DNA of 64,000 bases, taken from NCBI RefSeq assembly GCF_035194505.1, contig NZ_CP136573.1, positions 2,982,048 through 3,046,047 of the forward strand, written 5' to 3'. This DNA comes from Erythrobacter sp. GTDB taxonomy: Bacteria; Pseudomonadota; Alphaproteobacteria; Sphingomonadales; Sphingomonadaceae. The notes beneath the pieces were generated by a model. It was not told the origin of the DNA and searched no databases. It was given only the letters and a program-made list of their open reading frames with translations. Below are positions 8,112-17,045 of the stretch, one piece after another (the stretch's first letter is position 1; the number at the start of each line of letters is the position of its first letter). Both the position numbers and the translations under genes were made by a program.

Positions 8112-9143
8112 GTGTCACTCGCGAAAATCGCAATTTCTTGTGAGGAAAAGGTCATTCCCCAGCGGGTCTATCTCGATCACGCCGCCACTTCGCCGCTGCG
8201 CCCCGAGGCACGGGCGGCGATAGAGGAGGGCTTTGCCATATGGGCGAACCCTTCCAGCCCCCATGCGGAAGGGCGCAAGGCGCGCGCCGCGCTGGAGGAT
8301 GCGCGCGAGCGGATCAAGGCGGCGCTGGGCTGGGACGGGGAGCTGATCTTTACCTCGGGCGCGAGCGAGGCCCTGTGGATCGCGCTTAATCGCGCGAAGG
8401 CGAAACGTCGGATCGTCAGCGCGGTGGAGCATGACGCGGTGTTGCGCGCTGCGCCCGATGCGACGGTGTTCACCGGCGAGGAGCCCTTCGATCCTGCCAC
8501 GCTGCTTGCCGTCCAGCAGGTCAATTCCGAAACCGGCACGATCAATCCGGTCGCGCAAATGGCGGCTCCGCTGGCCGAGGCGGGGGCGCTGCTGCTGTCC
8601 GACTGTGCGCAGAGCGCGGGCAAGCTGGCGCTGCCGGATGCCGACATGCTCGTGGTCAGCGCGCACAAGTTCGGCGGGCCGATCGGAGTGGGGGCGCTGC
8701 TGGTGCGGGACTTCAACCTGCTGGAGCCGGTCGGCGGGCATGAGCGCGGCTACCGGCAGGGGACCGAGAACCTGCCCGGCGCAATGGGTATGGCGGCGGC
8801 GCTGGACGCGGGCGCTTGGGCAAGCACCGCGGAACAGCGCGCCGCCTTCGCCGCACGTGTCGCAGGCCAGCGCATGACCATCGGCGAGCAGGTCGATTAC
8901 ATCTATGCCCTGACCCACCCCGCGATGAGTGCGCAGGCCCTTCTGATACGGCTCGATGCCATGGGCTTCGCCGTCTCGGCAGGGAGCGCGTGCTCCTCCG
9001 GCACGCTCAAGAAAAGCCGGGTGCTCGATGCGTTCGGCGTACCCGATGATGTCGCGGCGCGCACGATCCGGGTGAGCTTGGGCTGGTCGACCACGCCCGA
9101 GGATCTGGAGCGGTTCGCGGAAGTCTGGGCTTCGCTCGCATGA
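8112..9143 (+). CDS. Cysteine desulfurase (NifS/IscS family), first of a tandem pair
   Basis: A PLP-dependent enzyme that removes sulfur from cysteine to give a persulfide for Fe-S cluster or thio-cofactor synthesis. Seen in the sequence: YLDHAATSPL at the N-terminus, the PLP-lysine motif SAHKFGGP, and the active-site cysteine in GSACSSG near the C-terminus. At 343 residues it is shorter than IscS (about 400). The start is uncertain: GTG 8112 lacks a good ribosome site, while GAGGAAAAGG lies just before an in-frame ATT at 8154, close to where homologues begin. It overlaps the next desulfurase by 4 bp (ATGA), so the two are translationally coupled. Confidence 0.88.
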   Translation: MSLAKIAISCEEKVIPQRVYLDHAATSPLRPEARAAIEEGFAIWANPSSPHAEGRKARAALEDARERIKAALGWDGELIFTSGASEALWIALNRAKAKRRIVSAVEHDAVLRAAPDATVFTGEEPFDPATLLAVQQVNSETGTINPVAQMAAPLAEAGALLLSDCAQSAGKLALPDADMLVVSAHKFGGPIGVGALLVRDFNLLEPVGGHERGYRQGTENLPGAMGMAAALDAGAWASTAEQRAAFAARVAGQRMTIGEQVDYIYALTHPAMSAQALLIRLDAMGFAVSAGSACSSGTLKKSRVLDAFGVPDDVAARTIRVSLGWSTTPEDLERFAEVWASLA

Positions 9144-10237
9144 TCTACCTCGACTACCAGGCCACCACGCCCCTTGCGCCCGAAGCGCGCGAGGCGATGC
9201 TGCGCTGGCTCGGCGGGCCGGAGAGCGACACTTTCGGCAATCCGCATAGCCCCCACCGCATGGGCCGCATGGCCGCGGCTGCCATTGAGGCGGCGCGCGA
9301 ACAGGTCGCCGCGCTGTTTCCACCGGACGGGCGGGTGATTTTCACCTCCGGTGCGACCGAGGCGATCAACCTCGCGATCAAGGGCACCGCACGCGGCGAC
9401 GGCACCAACACCATCGCCGTCTCGGCGATCGAACATGCCGCAGTGCTCGATTGCGGCCACGCCATGCGCGAAACCACCGAGATGCTGGTGCTGCCGGTCG
9501 ACCCCCACGGCCTCGTCGCGGAGGATACGGTCATCCCCGAAGGCACGCAGCTCACCGCGGTGATGCAGGTCAACAACGAGATCGGGACGATCCAGCCGGT
9601 CGAGGAACTGGCCGAGGCGGCCCATGCGGCGGGCGGCTGGTTCCTGTGCGATGCGGTGCAGGGCGCAGGCAAACTCGCGCCGCCAGCCCATGCCGACATG
9701 ATCGCGGTCTCGGCCCACAAGCTCCACGGCCCCAAGGGCATCGGCGCGCTGTGGGTGCGGGACGGAGTGGACATTGCGCCCCAGACCCATGGCGGCGGGC
9801 AGGAGCAGGGGCTGCGCTCGGGCACGCTGAGCCCCGCGCTGATCGCAGGCTTTGGCGCGGCGGCGCGGCTGGCGCTGGCGCAGGGGCAAGAGGACGCCGC
9901 CCATGTCGAAGCCCTTTGGCACCGTGCCCGCGAGCTGTTCGACGGCTGGGAGCTGAACGGCAGCGCCGAGCACCGCTGGCACGGCAATCTCAACCTGCGC
10001 AAGGACGGGCTGGACGTCGCCCGGCTGATGAGCGAGTGCCGCTCGGTCATGTTCTCCGCCGGCTCGGCCTGCGCGAGTGGATCGGGCCGCCCAAGCCACG
10101 TGCTGCGCGCCATCGGCCTTACCGACGCACAAGCAAAGTCCTCTATCCGCCTCGGTTTCGGGCGCTATACGACGGCGCAGGAGATCGAGGCCGCCGCCGC
10201 CGCGATTCTCGCCGCCGCGAAGGAACAGGGTCTGTGA
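9140..10237 (+). CDS. Cysteine desulfurase, second of a tandem pair
   Basis: A 365-residue PLP enzyme starting MIYLDYQATTPL, with the PLP-binding SAHKLHGPKG and active-site loop GSACASGSGRPSHVL. The overall plan is that of class I (IscS/NifS) desulfurases, which pass sulfane sulfur to scaffold or tRNA-thiolation partners. It is coupled to both neighbours: ATGA overlap with the upstream desulfurase and GTGA overlap with the downstream ferredoxin. No scaffold (IscU, SufBCD) or regulator gene is present nearby, so this looks like a small auxiliary Fe-S operon. Two distinct desulfurases in direct tandem may work as a heterodimer; that is inference. Confidence 0.9.
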   Translation: MIYLDYQATTPLAPEAREAMLRWLGGPESDTFGNPHSPHRMGRMAAAAIEAAREQVAALFPPDGRVIFTSGATEAINLAIKGTARGDGTNTIAVSAIEHAAVLDCGHAMRETTEMLVLPVDPHGLVAEDTVIPEGTQLTAVMQVNNEIGTIQPVEELAEAAHAAGGWFLCDAVQGAGKLAPPAHADMIAVSAHKLHGPKGIGALWVRDGVDIAPQTHGGGQEQGLRSGTLSPALIAGFGAAARLALAQGQEDAAHVEALWHRARELFDGWELNGSAEHRWHGNLNLRKDGLDVARLMSECRSVMFSAGSACASGSGRPSHVLRAIGLTDAQAKSSIRLGFGRYTTAQEIEAAAAAILAAAKEQGL

Positions 10238-10569
10238 GCATCACCATCACCTTCATCGATCCGCGCGGAAGCACGGTCACCGCCAAGGCCGAACCGGGCG
10301 ACAGCCTGCTGCGTGTCGGCCAGGCAGCGGGCCTGCCGCTCGAGGGCACCTGCGAAGGCCAGATGGCCTGCTCCACCTGCCACGTGATCGTCGCTGCCGA
10401 ATGGTTCGACCGCCTGCCCCGCGCTGCGGAGGAGGAGGAGGACATGCTCGACTTCGCCGCCGGTGCGCGCCGCACGAGCCGCCTGTCGTGCCAGATCGAA
10501 CTGACGGCCGAGATGGACGGCCTGTCCGTCAGCATCCCTGCCGAAAGCAGCGACGCCCGCCGTATGTAA
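10234..10569 (+). CDS. 2Fe-2S ferredoxin (adrenodoxin type)
   Basis: A 111-residue ferredoxin starting at GTG 10234, overlapping the desulfurase stop. Cluster ligands are visible as CEGQMACSTC (C-x5-C-x2-C), followed by a distant cysteine in RLSCQI, the vertebrate/adrenodoxin-type arrangement seen in Isc Fdx. The acidic stretch AAEEEEDML resembles the partner-binding helix of these proteins. It probably supplies electrons during Fe-S assembly with the two desulfurases, or serves a P450-type or other oxygenase. Its operon position favours the assembly role. Confidence 0.93.
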   Translation: MSITITFIDPRGSTVTAKAEPGDSLLRVGQAAGLPLEGTCEGQMACSTCHVIVAAEWFDRLPRAAEEEEDMLDFAAGARRTSRLSCQIELTAEMDGLSVSIPAESSDARRM

Positions 10570-10630
10570 GTGCCTCAACCCTGTGGAAACCCCTCTCCCT
10601 CGCGCCGCTCAGGGTTGCTAGACGGAGGCC

Positions 10631-12940
10631 ATGTCCGAAACTCCGACCACTGAGGCATCGGACGATGGCTTTGACGCTATCGTCGATGCGCCCTTCGATG
10701 CCGCGCTGTCCGAGCGCTATCTCGTCTATGCACTCTCGACGATCACCGCCCGCTCGCTGCCCGATCTTCGCGACGGGTTGAAGCCGGTCCACCGCCGCCT
10801 CTTGTGGGCGATGCGGCAGCTGAAGCTCGATCCTTCCAGCGCCTTCAAGAAGAGCGCCCGCGTCGTCGGCGACGTGATCGGCAAGTATCACCCCCATGGC
10901 GACGCATCCGTCTATGACGCGATGGTCCGCCTCGCGCAGGATTTCGCGCTGCGCTATCCGCTGGTCGAGGGGCAGGGCAATTTCGGCAATGTCGATGGCG
11001 ATAACGCCGCAGCCTATCGCTACACCGAAGCGCGCCTGACCAAGACCGCGCTGGAACTGATGTCCGGCCTCGATGAAGGCACGGTCGATTTCCTGCCGAC
11101 TTATAATGGCGAGGAAATCGAGCCGGAAATCTTCCCCGGCCTGTTCCCCAATCTGCTCGCCAATGGCGCGAGCGGGATCGCGGTGGGCATGGCGACCTCG
11201 ATCCCCAGCCACAATGTCGCGGAGATCATCGACGCGACGCTGGAGCTGATCGACAACCCCCATGTCGAGCACGCGCGGCTGATGGAGCTGTTCCACGGCC
11301 CCGATTTTGCCACTGGCGGACAGGTGGTCGATAGCGCGGCCGCGATTGCCGAGGCCTATCGCACGGGACGCGGCAGCTTCCGCCTGCGCGGCCGGTTCCA
11401 TGCGCCCGAGGCCAAGGATCCGGGCGATATCGAGGCCGGGATCGAACGGCTCGGCGGCGGGCAATGGCAGCTCGTGATCTCGGAAATCCCCTATCAGGTG
11501 CCCAAGGGCAAGCTGATCGAGCAGATCGCGCAGGCCATTGCCGACCGCAAGTTGCCGATCCTCGAAGATGTGCGCGACGAAAGCGACGAAGCGATCCGCA
11601 TCGTGCTGGTGCCCAAAAGCCGCAATGTCGATCCCGAGCTGCTCAAGGAGAGCCTGTTCAAGCTCACCGATCTCGAAACGCGCTTCAGCCTCAACCTGAA
11701 CGTGCTCGATGCGCGCCCGGGCATGGGCCGCACCCCGATGGTGATGGGCCTCAAGGAACTGCTCGAAAGCTGGACCTTCGCGCAGATCGACATCCTCCAG
11801 CGCCGCGCGAAACACCGGCTGGAGCAGATCGAAAAGCGCCTTGAACTGGTGCGCGGCTACATCATCGCCTTCCTCAACCTCGACCGCGTGATCGAGATCA
11901 TCCGCACCGAGGACGAGCCCAAGCCGGTGATGATGGCCGAGTTCGAACTCACCGACCGGCAGGCCGAAGCGATTCTCAACATGCGGCTGCGGAGCTTGCG
12001 CAAGCTCGAGGAAATGCAGCTGCGCAAGGAGCAGGACGAGCTTCTGGCCGAGCAGGACGAGCTCGAAAAGCTGCTCGAAAGCCCGGCCCGCCAGCGCACG
12101 CGCCTCAAGAAGGATCTGCGCAATCTGCGCAAGGACTATGCCGAGGACACGCTGATCGGTCGCCGCCGCACGCTGATTGCCGAAGCCGCGCCGACGATCG
12201 AATTCAGCATGGACGCGATGATCGAGAAGGCGCCGGTCACCGTGATCCTCTCCCAGAAGGGCTGGATCCGCGCGGCGAGCGGCCATGTGCCGCTGGATCA
12301 GGAGTTCAAGTACAAGGAGGGCGACGGCCTCGCCTTTATCCTCCACGCCCAGACCACCGACAAGCTGCTGCTCGCCGCATCCGACGGGCGCTTCTTCACG
12401 CTGGGCTGCGACAAGCTGCCGGGCGCGCGCGGGTTCGGCGAGCCCGTGCGCACGATGATTGACCTGGAAAGCGACGCCAATGTCGCGGCGCTGATGGTGC
12501 ATCGCGCTGGCGGCAAGCTGCTGCTCGCCTCGAGCCTCGGCAAGGGCTTCGTGGCGGAGACCAGCGAGCTCCTCGCCGAGACCCGCAAGGGGCGGCAGGT
12601 GGTGAACCTCAAGGACGGGGCGAAGCTCAACGTCATCCGCCCGATTGCGGAAAGCCACGATCACGTCGCCTGCGTCGGCGACAACCGCAAGCTCGTCGTG
12701 TTCAACCTCGAAGAGCTGCCGATCATGGCGCGCGGTCAAGGGGTGCAGTTGCAGCGCTTCCGCGATGGCGGGCTGTCCGACGCGATAACCTTCGTGCTGG
12801 CTGACGGTCTCAGCTGGCAGATGGGAGGCTCGGGCGAGCGGACCCGCACCGAGACCGAAATCCGCATGTGGAAGGTGGCGCGCGGTGCTGCCGGACGGAT
12901 GCCGCCGCAGGGCTTCCCCAAGTCGGGCCGGTTCGACTAG
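10631..12940 (+). CDS. parC: DNA topoisomerase IV subunit A
   Basis: The 769-residue breakage-reunion subunit that decatenates daughter chromosomes with ParE. The winged-helix region has KYHPHGDASVYDAM, and the catalytic tyrosine is Tyr131 in RYTEARLT. A coiled tower region follows and the C-terminal beta-pinwheel is short, which is typical for ParC rather than GyrA; no GyrA-box was seen. The quinolone-determining positions matching E. coli ParC Ser80 and Glu84 are Ala92 and Asp96. An ACGGAGG Shine-Dalgarno precedes the ATG. The stop codon overlaps that of convergent cca. Confidence 0.92.
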   Translation: MSETPTTEASDDGFDAIVDAPFDAALSERYLVYALSTITARSLPDLRDGLKPVHRRLLWAMRQLKLDPSSAFKKSARVVGDVIGKYHPHGDASVYDAMVRLAQDFALRYPLVEGQGNFGNVDGDNAAAYRYTEARLTKTALELMSGLDEGTVDFLPTYNGEEIEPEIFPGLFPNLLANGASGIAVGMATSIPSHNVAEIIDATLELIDNPHVEHARLMELFHGPDFATGGQVVDSAAAIAEAYRTGRGSFRLRGRFHAPEAKDPGDIEAGIERLGGGQWQLVISEIPYQVPKGKLIEQIAQAIADRKLPILEDVRDESDEAIRIVLVPKSRNVDPELLKESLFKLTDLETRFSLNLNVLDARPGMGRTPMVMGLKELLESWTFAQIDILQRRAKHRLEQIEKRLELVRGYIIAFLNLDRVIEIIRTEDEPKPVMMAEFELTDRQAEAILNMRLRSLRKLEEMQLRKEQDELLAEQDELEKLLESPARQRTRLKKDLRNLRKDYAEDTLIGRRRTLIAEAAPTIEFSMDAMIEKAPVTVILSQKGWIRAASGHVPLDQEFKYKEGDGLAFILHAQTTDKLLLAASDGRFFTLGCDKLPGARGFGEPVRTMIDLESDANVAALMVHRAGGKLLLASSLGKGFVAETSELLAETRKGRQVVNLKDGAKLNVIRPIAESHDHVACVGDNRKLVVFNLEELPIMARGQGVQLQRFRDGGLSDAITFVLADGLSWQMGGSGERTRTETEIRMWKVARGAAGRMPPQGFPKSGRFD

Positions 12941-14130
12941 TCGAAGTCGAAGGCGCTCGATCCCAGCTCTTCGGCCAGCATCTGGTTGACGCGGTCGGCG
13001 CCGGGGAAGCCCTCGGCAATCCAGCGCGCCTCAAGCGATTTGAGGATGCGCGCGACGTCCGGCCCGGCGGTCACCCCGCGCGCGACAATGGCGCCGCCCT
13101 TGAGCGGAAAGACCGGCATTGTCCATTCCGCGAGCGCCTTCGCATCGCCGCCCAGCAGTAGCAGGCGATCGATCGCATGGGGCGCCGTGATGCGATAGGC
13201 GAGCGCGGCCGCGTTCGCGCTGTCGCCCGTCTGGCGCTCGGCTGCCGAGACCAGCCGGGTGCGCTGGACTTTCGAGAGGCGCAGGCGCGCAGCGACAGTC
13301 TCGCCCACCTCGGGCGAGGGCGGCAGCAGCGCCGCCAGCCGCCGCACGGGATCGGGGGCAAAGCCCTGCGCGGCCTCGGCTGCAATGACCCGCGCAAGGC
13401 AGGCCAGCTGCGGCGCGCCCGCCTCGGGCAGGATCACGCCCAACACGCCGCCCGCGCGCATCCGATCGAGGGTGGAGTGCGGATCGGGCAGGGCCAGCAG
13501 CGCCAGCAATTCCGCCGCAATCCGCTCGCGGCTGAGGCCCTTCAAGGTATGCGCCAAGGCAGCGCAGGCCGCCTCGGCAGCGGCATCAAGTTCGGCCCCG
13601 AAGCGCGCCTGAAAGCGGAAATAGCGCAGGATCCGCAAGTGATCCTCGGCAATGCGCTGCTCGGGCGAGCCGATGAAGCGCACCCGCCGCGCTGCGAGAT
13701 CATCGAGCCCGCCGAAATAGTCGGCAATCTCCAGCGTCTCGGGATGGGCATAGAGCGCGTTGATGGTGAAATCGCGCCTTGCGGCGTCCTCGGGCCAGTC
13801 CTTGGCAAAGGCGATGGTGGCGCGCCGGCCATCGGTTGCCACATCGCGGCGCAGGGTGGTGATTTCGACCGGCCCGTCCTTGAGGATCGCGGTGACGGTG
13901 CCGTGTTCGATCCCGGTCGGCACGGTGCGGATGCTGGCCTTGCCGCAGCCCGCGATCACCTCGGCGGGCATCAGCTTCGTGGCGCAATCGACATCGTGGA
14001 CGCTCGCGCCCAGCAGCCCGTCGCGCACAGCCCCGCCGACCCAGCGGATATTCTCTGCCCCTAGCGCGGCTGTCAGCGCGGCGAGCCCTGCGCGGCGGGG
14101 CCAATCGGCTTGCGAAAGATCACGCAGCAT
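12937..14130 (-). CDS. cca: CCA tRNA nucleotidyltransferase / poly(A) polymerase family
   Basis: A 397-residue class II nucleotidyltransferase. The nucleotide-binding loop GGAVRDGLLG and catalytic carboxylates HDVDCAT are at the N-terminus, followed by the RRD-type motif ARRDFTINALY and the head/neck motif EDHLRILRYFRFQARFG. It adds or repairs the 3' CCA of tRNAs. It is last in a compact minus-strand run (DUF1285, NUDIX, cca) and overlaps the NUDIX gene by 11 bp. The tRNA-Phe in this window encodes its CCA, so the enzyme acts in repair there at least. Confidence 0.92.
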   Translation of the reverse strand: MLRDLSQADWPRRAGLAALTAALGAENIRWVGGAVRDGLLGASVHDVDCATKLMPAEVIAGCGKASIRTVPTGIEHGTVTAILKDGPVEITTLRRDVATDGRRATIAFAKDWPEDAARRDFTINALYAHPETLEIADYFGGLDDLAARRVRFIGSPEQRIAEDHLRILRYFRFQARFGAELDAAAEAACAALAHTLKGLSRERIAAELLALLALPDPHSTLDRMRAGGVLGVILPEAGAPQLACLARVIAAEAAQGFAPDPVRRLAALLPPSPEVGETVAARLRLSKVQRTRLVSAAERQTGDSANAAALAYRITAPHAIDRLLLLGGDAKALAEWTMPVFPLKGGAIVARGVTAGPDVARILKSLEARWIAEGFPGADRVNQMLAEELGSSAFDFD

Positions 14131-14746
14131 CTTTCAGCCTTTCCACCGCGATCCGCCGCGACAGGTTGGCGATGATCGCTGCCGTCACGCCCCAGATGCG
14201 GAAGCCCTGCCAGTCAAGCTCGAGATAGCGCCGGTTGGCCCCGCGCCAGAACACCTCGTTGGTGGTCCAGCTGGCAGGATCGAGCAGCAGGGCGAGCGGG
14301 GCCTGGAACCAGTCCGCCACCTCGATGGGATCGGGGGTCAGTTCAAGGTCCGGCGGCACCACGCCCAGCACCGGGGTCACCAGAAAGCCGGTGCCGGTGT
14401 GATAGACATCGCTGGTGCCGATCACCCGCACCGCTTCGCGCGGCAGGCCCAGTTCCTCCTCCGCCTCGCGCAGGGCGGCGGTGACGGCATCCTCGCCCGG
14501 ATCGATCTTGCCGCCCGGAAAGGCGACCTGACCGGGATGATCGCGCATCCCGCGGGGGCGCTGGGTGAGGATCACCTGCGGATCATGCGGCACGTCGGTG
14601 ATCGCGATCAGCACCGCGGCCGGCGTGGCTCTGCCATCCATCGCAAAATGGGCATCGGACAGGAGATCGGGGATCTCGCGCGCGTGCCCTTCGGCAAACA
14701 GGCGGGCGAGCGGCTCGTAGAGGCTGGGACGGGCAGACACAGTCAT
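14120..14746 (-). CDS. NUDIX hydrolase, coenzyme A pyrophosphatase type
   Basis: A 208-residue protein with both signatures of CoA-cleaving NUDIX enzymes: ILTQRPRGMRDHPGQVAFPGG, then the Nudix box GGKIDPGED...REAEEELGL, which binds Mg2+. Members hydrolyse CoA or acyl-CoA to 4'-phosphopantetheine and 3',5'-ADP. The start at ATG 14746 is chosen because an upstream extension lies wholly within the preceding DUF1285 gene. It overlaps DUF1285 by 4 bp and cca by 11 bp, so the three are one transcript. Confidence 0.9.
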   Translation of the reverse strand: MTVSARPSLYEPLARLFAEGHAREIPDLLSDAHFAMDGRATPAAVLIAITDVPHDPQVILTQRPRGMRDHPGQVAFPGGKIDPGEDAVTAALREAEEELGLPREAVRVIGTSDVYHTGTGFLVTPVLGVVPPDLELTPDPIEVADWFQAPLALLLDPASWTTNEVFWRGANRRYLELDWQGFRIWGVTAAIIANLSRRIAVERLKDAA

Positions 14747-15297
14747 GGCAGCAGCGCAAACTCCGCGCCCTGACTGGCGATCCGCCAGCCATTGTTCTCG
14801 GCCCCCTCGGCCAGCGCCAGATCGACCAGCTGGGTCCAGGTCGAGCGGTTGAGCCGCGCCTCGCACCCGCGCCGGACGTGCAGATAGACCGCCGGATTGT
14901 CGGCATCGCCCGCCGCGCGCAGGGGGTGCTCCGGCCCGGCGATCACGAGGTCATCGGTGTTGAGGCGGAAGGCGAGGGCATCATCGGCGCGCGCGCAGTC
15001 GGTCGCCACGAAGGCGGCATCATCGACTTCGATCGAGAGTTTCTCGAACGGGGTGACCAGCCAGTGCTGGCCCGCTTCGTCCCGGGTGAGCAAGCCCGCA
15101 AAGGCGCGCACCATCGCCTCGCGGCGGATCGGTCCGCCCTCGTGATACCAGGTGCCGTCAGCCGCGATCCGCATGAAGCTGTCGCCGATCTTTTGCGGCG
15201 CCCAGCCTTCGACCGGCGGCAGCTTGCGCTCCGCCACAAGGCCCGCGATTTCGGCGAGCGTCAGACTGGCGAGATAGGGCGGCGGTTCGTAGGGCAT
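14743..15297 (-). CDS. DUF1285 domain protein
   Basis: A 184-residue soluble protein matching the DUF1285 pattern: GDSFMRIAADGTWYHEGGPIRR near the N-terminus, then WLVTPFEKLSIEVDDAAFVA. The biochemical function is unknown; the family is widespread in alphaproteobacteria and often precedes a CoA-type NUDIX gene and cca, as here. Translationally coupled with the NUDIX gene (4-bp overlap). No signal peptide or membrane segment. Confidence 0.85.
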   Translation of the reverse strand: MPYEPPPYLASLTLAEIAGLVAERKLPPVEGWAPQKIGDSFMRIAADGTWYHEGGPIRREAMVRAFAGLLTRDEAGQHWLVTPFEKLSIEVDDAAFVATDCARADDALAFRLNTDDLVIAGPEHPLRAAGDADNPAVYLHVRRGCEARLNRSTWTQLVDLALAEGAENNGWRIASQGAEFALLP

Positions 15298-15339
15298 TGC
15301 GGATCGGGGATGGCAGATGCGGCGGCGAACGGGAAGGGG

Positions 15340-15882
15340 TTAGCTTTGCCCCGTCGCCTCCCAAGGCCTCAGCATGCCTTCGGCCGGCATTGCGGCAAGC
15401 GCCGTGCCGCGCGCCAGCAGGCGGTGGGGTTCGTAAGGGCCGGGGCAGCGCCAGCCGCCCGTCATCGCCGCGGAAAAGCCCCAGCGGCCGTAATACTCCG
15501 CGTCCCCGATCAGCACCTGAGGAAGGGCGGGGCCACCTGTGCCCGCCAGCCGCGCGTCCTCGGCGATCATCGCGCTCATCAGGCCCACGCCGAAGCCTTC
15601 GCCCTGCCTTTCGGGCACCACGGCGACCGGCCCGACCATCACCAGCGGCACCTGTCCCTGCTTGGTCTGGAGTGCGATCGGCCAGCACTGGATCGTGCCG
15701 ACCAACAGATCATTCTCGTCGAGCGCGGCGAGGCTGAGGCCGGGCAGCCACGGCATGCCCTCGCGGATGCGATAGGCAGTGCGCGCGTGGCGCTCCGGCC
15801 CGAAGGCGCGGTCCAGCACCTCCTCGATCATGGCGGGATCGACCGCCTCGAGCGGGATAATGGTTGCCGTTGTGGAGGCCAT
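15340..15882 (-). CDS. GNAT family N-acetyltransferase (YhbS-like)
   Basis: A 180-residue protein with the GNAT fold. VGPVAVVPERQGEGFGVGLM matches motif A, where R/QxxGxG/A binds the acetyl-CoA pyrophosphate. The C-terminal LIGDAEYYGRWGFSAA matches the YhbS-like subgroup. The acceptor is unknown. Its ATG shares a base with the sugar dehydrogenase TGA, so the two genes are one transcript. Confidence 0.85.
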   Translation of the reverse strand: MASTTATIIPLEAVDPAMIEEVLDRAFGPERHARTAYRIREGMPWLPGLSLAALDENDLLVGTIQCWPIALQTKQGQVPLVMVGPVAVVPERQGEGFGVGLMSAMIAEDARLAGTGGPALPQVLIGDAEYYGRWGFSAAMTGGWRCPGPYEPHRLLARGTALAAMPAEGMLRPWEATGQS

Positions 15883-17045
15883 CAGCGGGCGGTGAGCTTC
15901 AGGAGCCGTGCGCCCTTGCCGTCCTCGGCCACCCAGATGGCGCCGTCCGGCCCCTGGGCAAGGCTGCGCAGGCGATTGGCAAAATCGTAGCGGGCGGCCT
16001 CCCGCGCCCTTTCGCCATCGAAGGCGACATCGACCAGCGCCTGGGAACCGAGCCCGGCCATCAGCGCATGGCCCTTCCAGCCTTTGAACATGGTGCCCGA
16101 ATAGATCAGCGTGTCGCCCGGCGCGATCACCGGGGTCCAGCTGAGGGCGGGCTGGGCGAAGCCGTCGGACGGCTCATGATCGGGGATCGGATCGCCGTTG
16201 TAATGCTCGCCGTTCGAGCGGATCGGCCAGCCGTAATTGGCGCCGGGCTTGACGAGGTTCAGCTCGTCACCGCCTGCCGGGCCGTGCTCGACCTCCCACA
16301 GCCGGCCAGCCGCGTCCCAATCCATACCGAGGATGTTGCGGTGCCCGAGCGACCAGATCTCCGCGGTAACGCCGCCCTTGTCAGCCATGGGATTGCCCGC
16401 AGCGGGCGTGCCGTCGAGATTGAGGCGTACGATCTTGCCCAGCGTCGTGCCGGTATCCTGCGCCGGCTGCATCTTCTGCCGCTCGCCGCTGGCGATGAAG
16501 AGATACTTGCCATCGGGCGAGATCGAGAGGCGATGCGAATAGTGGCCGCGCCCCGTCACCTTGGGGGTCTGGCGCCAGATCACCGAGAGGCCTTCGATGG
16601 TGCAAGCGGTGGCCGAGGCGCAAACCAGCGTGCCCTTGCCGACCGCCGCGCCGCGGGTGTCGTTCTCGCCCGCTTCGGCCCAGCTCAGATAGATCGTGCG
16701 CCCGCCAAGCTTCGCCGAGGCTTCCGCGGGCAGGAAGGCGATGTCGCCGAGCCCCCCCTGACCGCCATAGGCCACCGTGGGCGCGCCGCTGACAGTGCCC
16801 GTGGTGCCGCTGGCGGTGTCGATGAACTTCACCGCGCCCGCCTTTTCCGTGACGAACAGCACGCTGGTGCCGGGCGCAAAGGCGATCGCCCAGGGCTCCT
16901 CGAACGTCGCGACTTCGCTGGTGGTGAAGGGCGCGGCCTCGGCCGAGGCGGCAGCTGCGCTGTCCCCGGTTTCGGCATTCGCACAGCTTGCCAGCATCAG
17001 CGCGGACACGGAAAGAGCAGCGAGCAGGCGGGACGAGGGGATCAT
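15882..17045 (-). CDS. PQQ-dependent sugar dehydrogenase-like lipoprotein
   Basis: A 387-residue exported protein. A signal peptide ends in lipobox LASC, so it is probably lipid-anchored in the periplasm. The rest is a six-bladed beta-propeller of the soluble glucose/sorbosone dehydrogenase (GSDH/YliI) type. Motifs include GRGHYSHRLSISPDGKYLF, SLGHRNILGMDWD, and EHGPAGGDELNLVKPGANYGWP. These proteins oxidise aldose sugars using PQQ and calcium; the physiological substrate is unknown. I use ATG 17045, preceded by CGGAG; a GTG 24 bp upstream is also in frame. This ATG overlaps the rnhB ATG on the opposite strand. Confidence 0.88.
   Translation of the reverse strand: MIPSSRLLAALSVSALMLASCANAETGDSAAAASAEAAPFTTSEVATFEEPWAIAFAPGTSVLFVTEKAGAVKFIDTASGTTGTVSGAPTVAYGGQGGLGDIAFLPAEASAKLGGRTIYLSWAEAGENDTRGAAVGKGTLVCASATACTIEGLSVIWRQTPKVTGRGHYSHRLSISPDGKYLFIASGERQKMQPAQDTGTTLGKIVRLNLDGTPAAGNPMADKGGVTAEIWSLGHRNILGMDWDAAGRLWEVEHGPAGGDELNLVKPGANYGWPIRSNGEHYNGDPIPDHEPSDGFAQPALSWTPVIAPGDTLIYSGTMFKGWKGHALMAGLGSQALVDVAFDGERAREAARYDFANRLRSLAQGPDGAIWVAEDGKGARLLKLTAR

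Noticed and set aside
10231..10569. Ferredoxin as the C-terminal part of a fused 372-residue protein from 9451
   Set aside because: The upstream part of that frame is antiphase to the desulfurase; the GTG overlap with its stop is the natural start.
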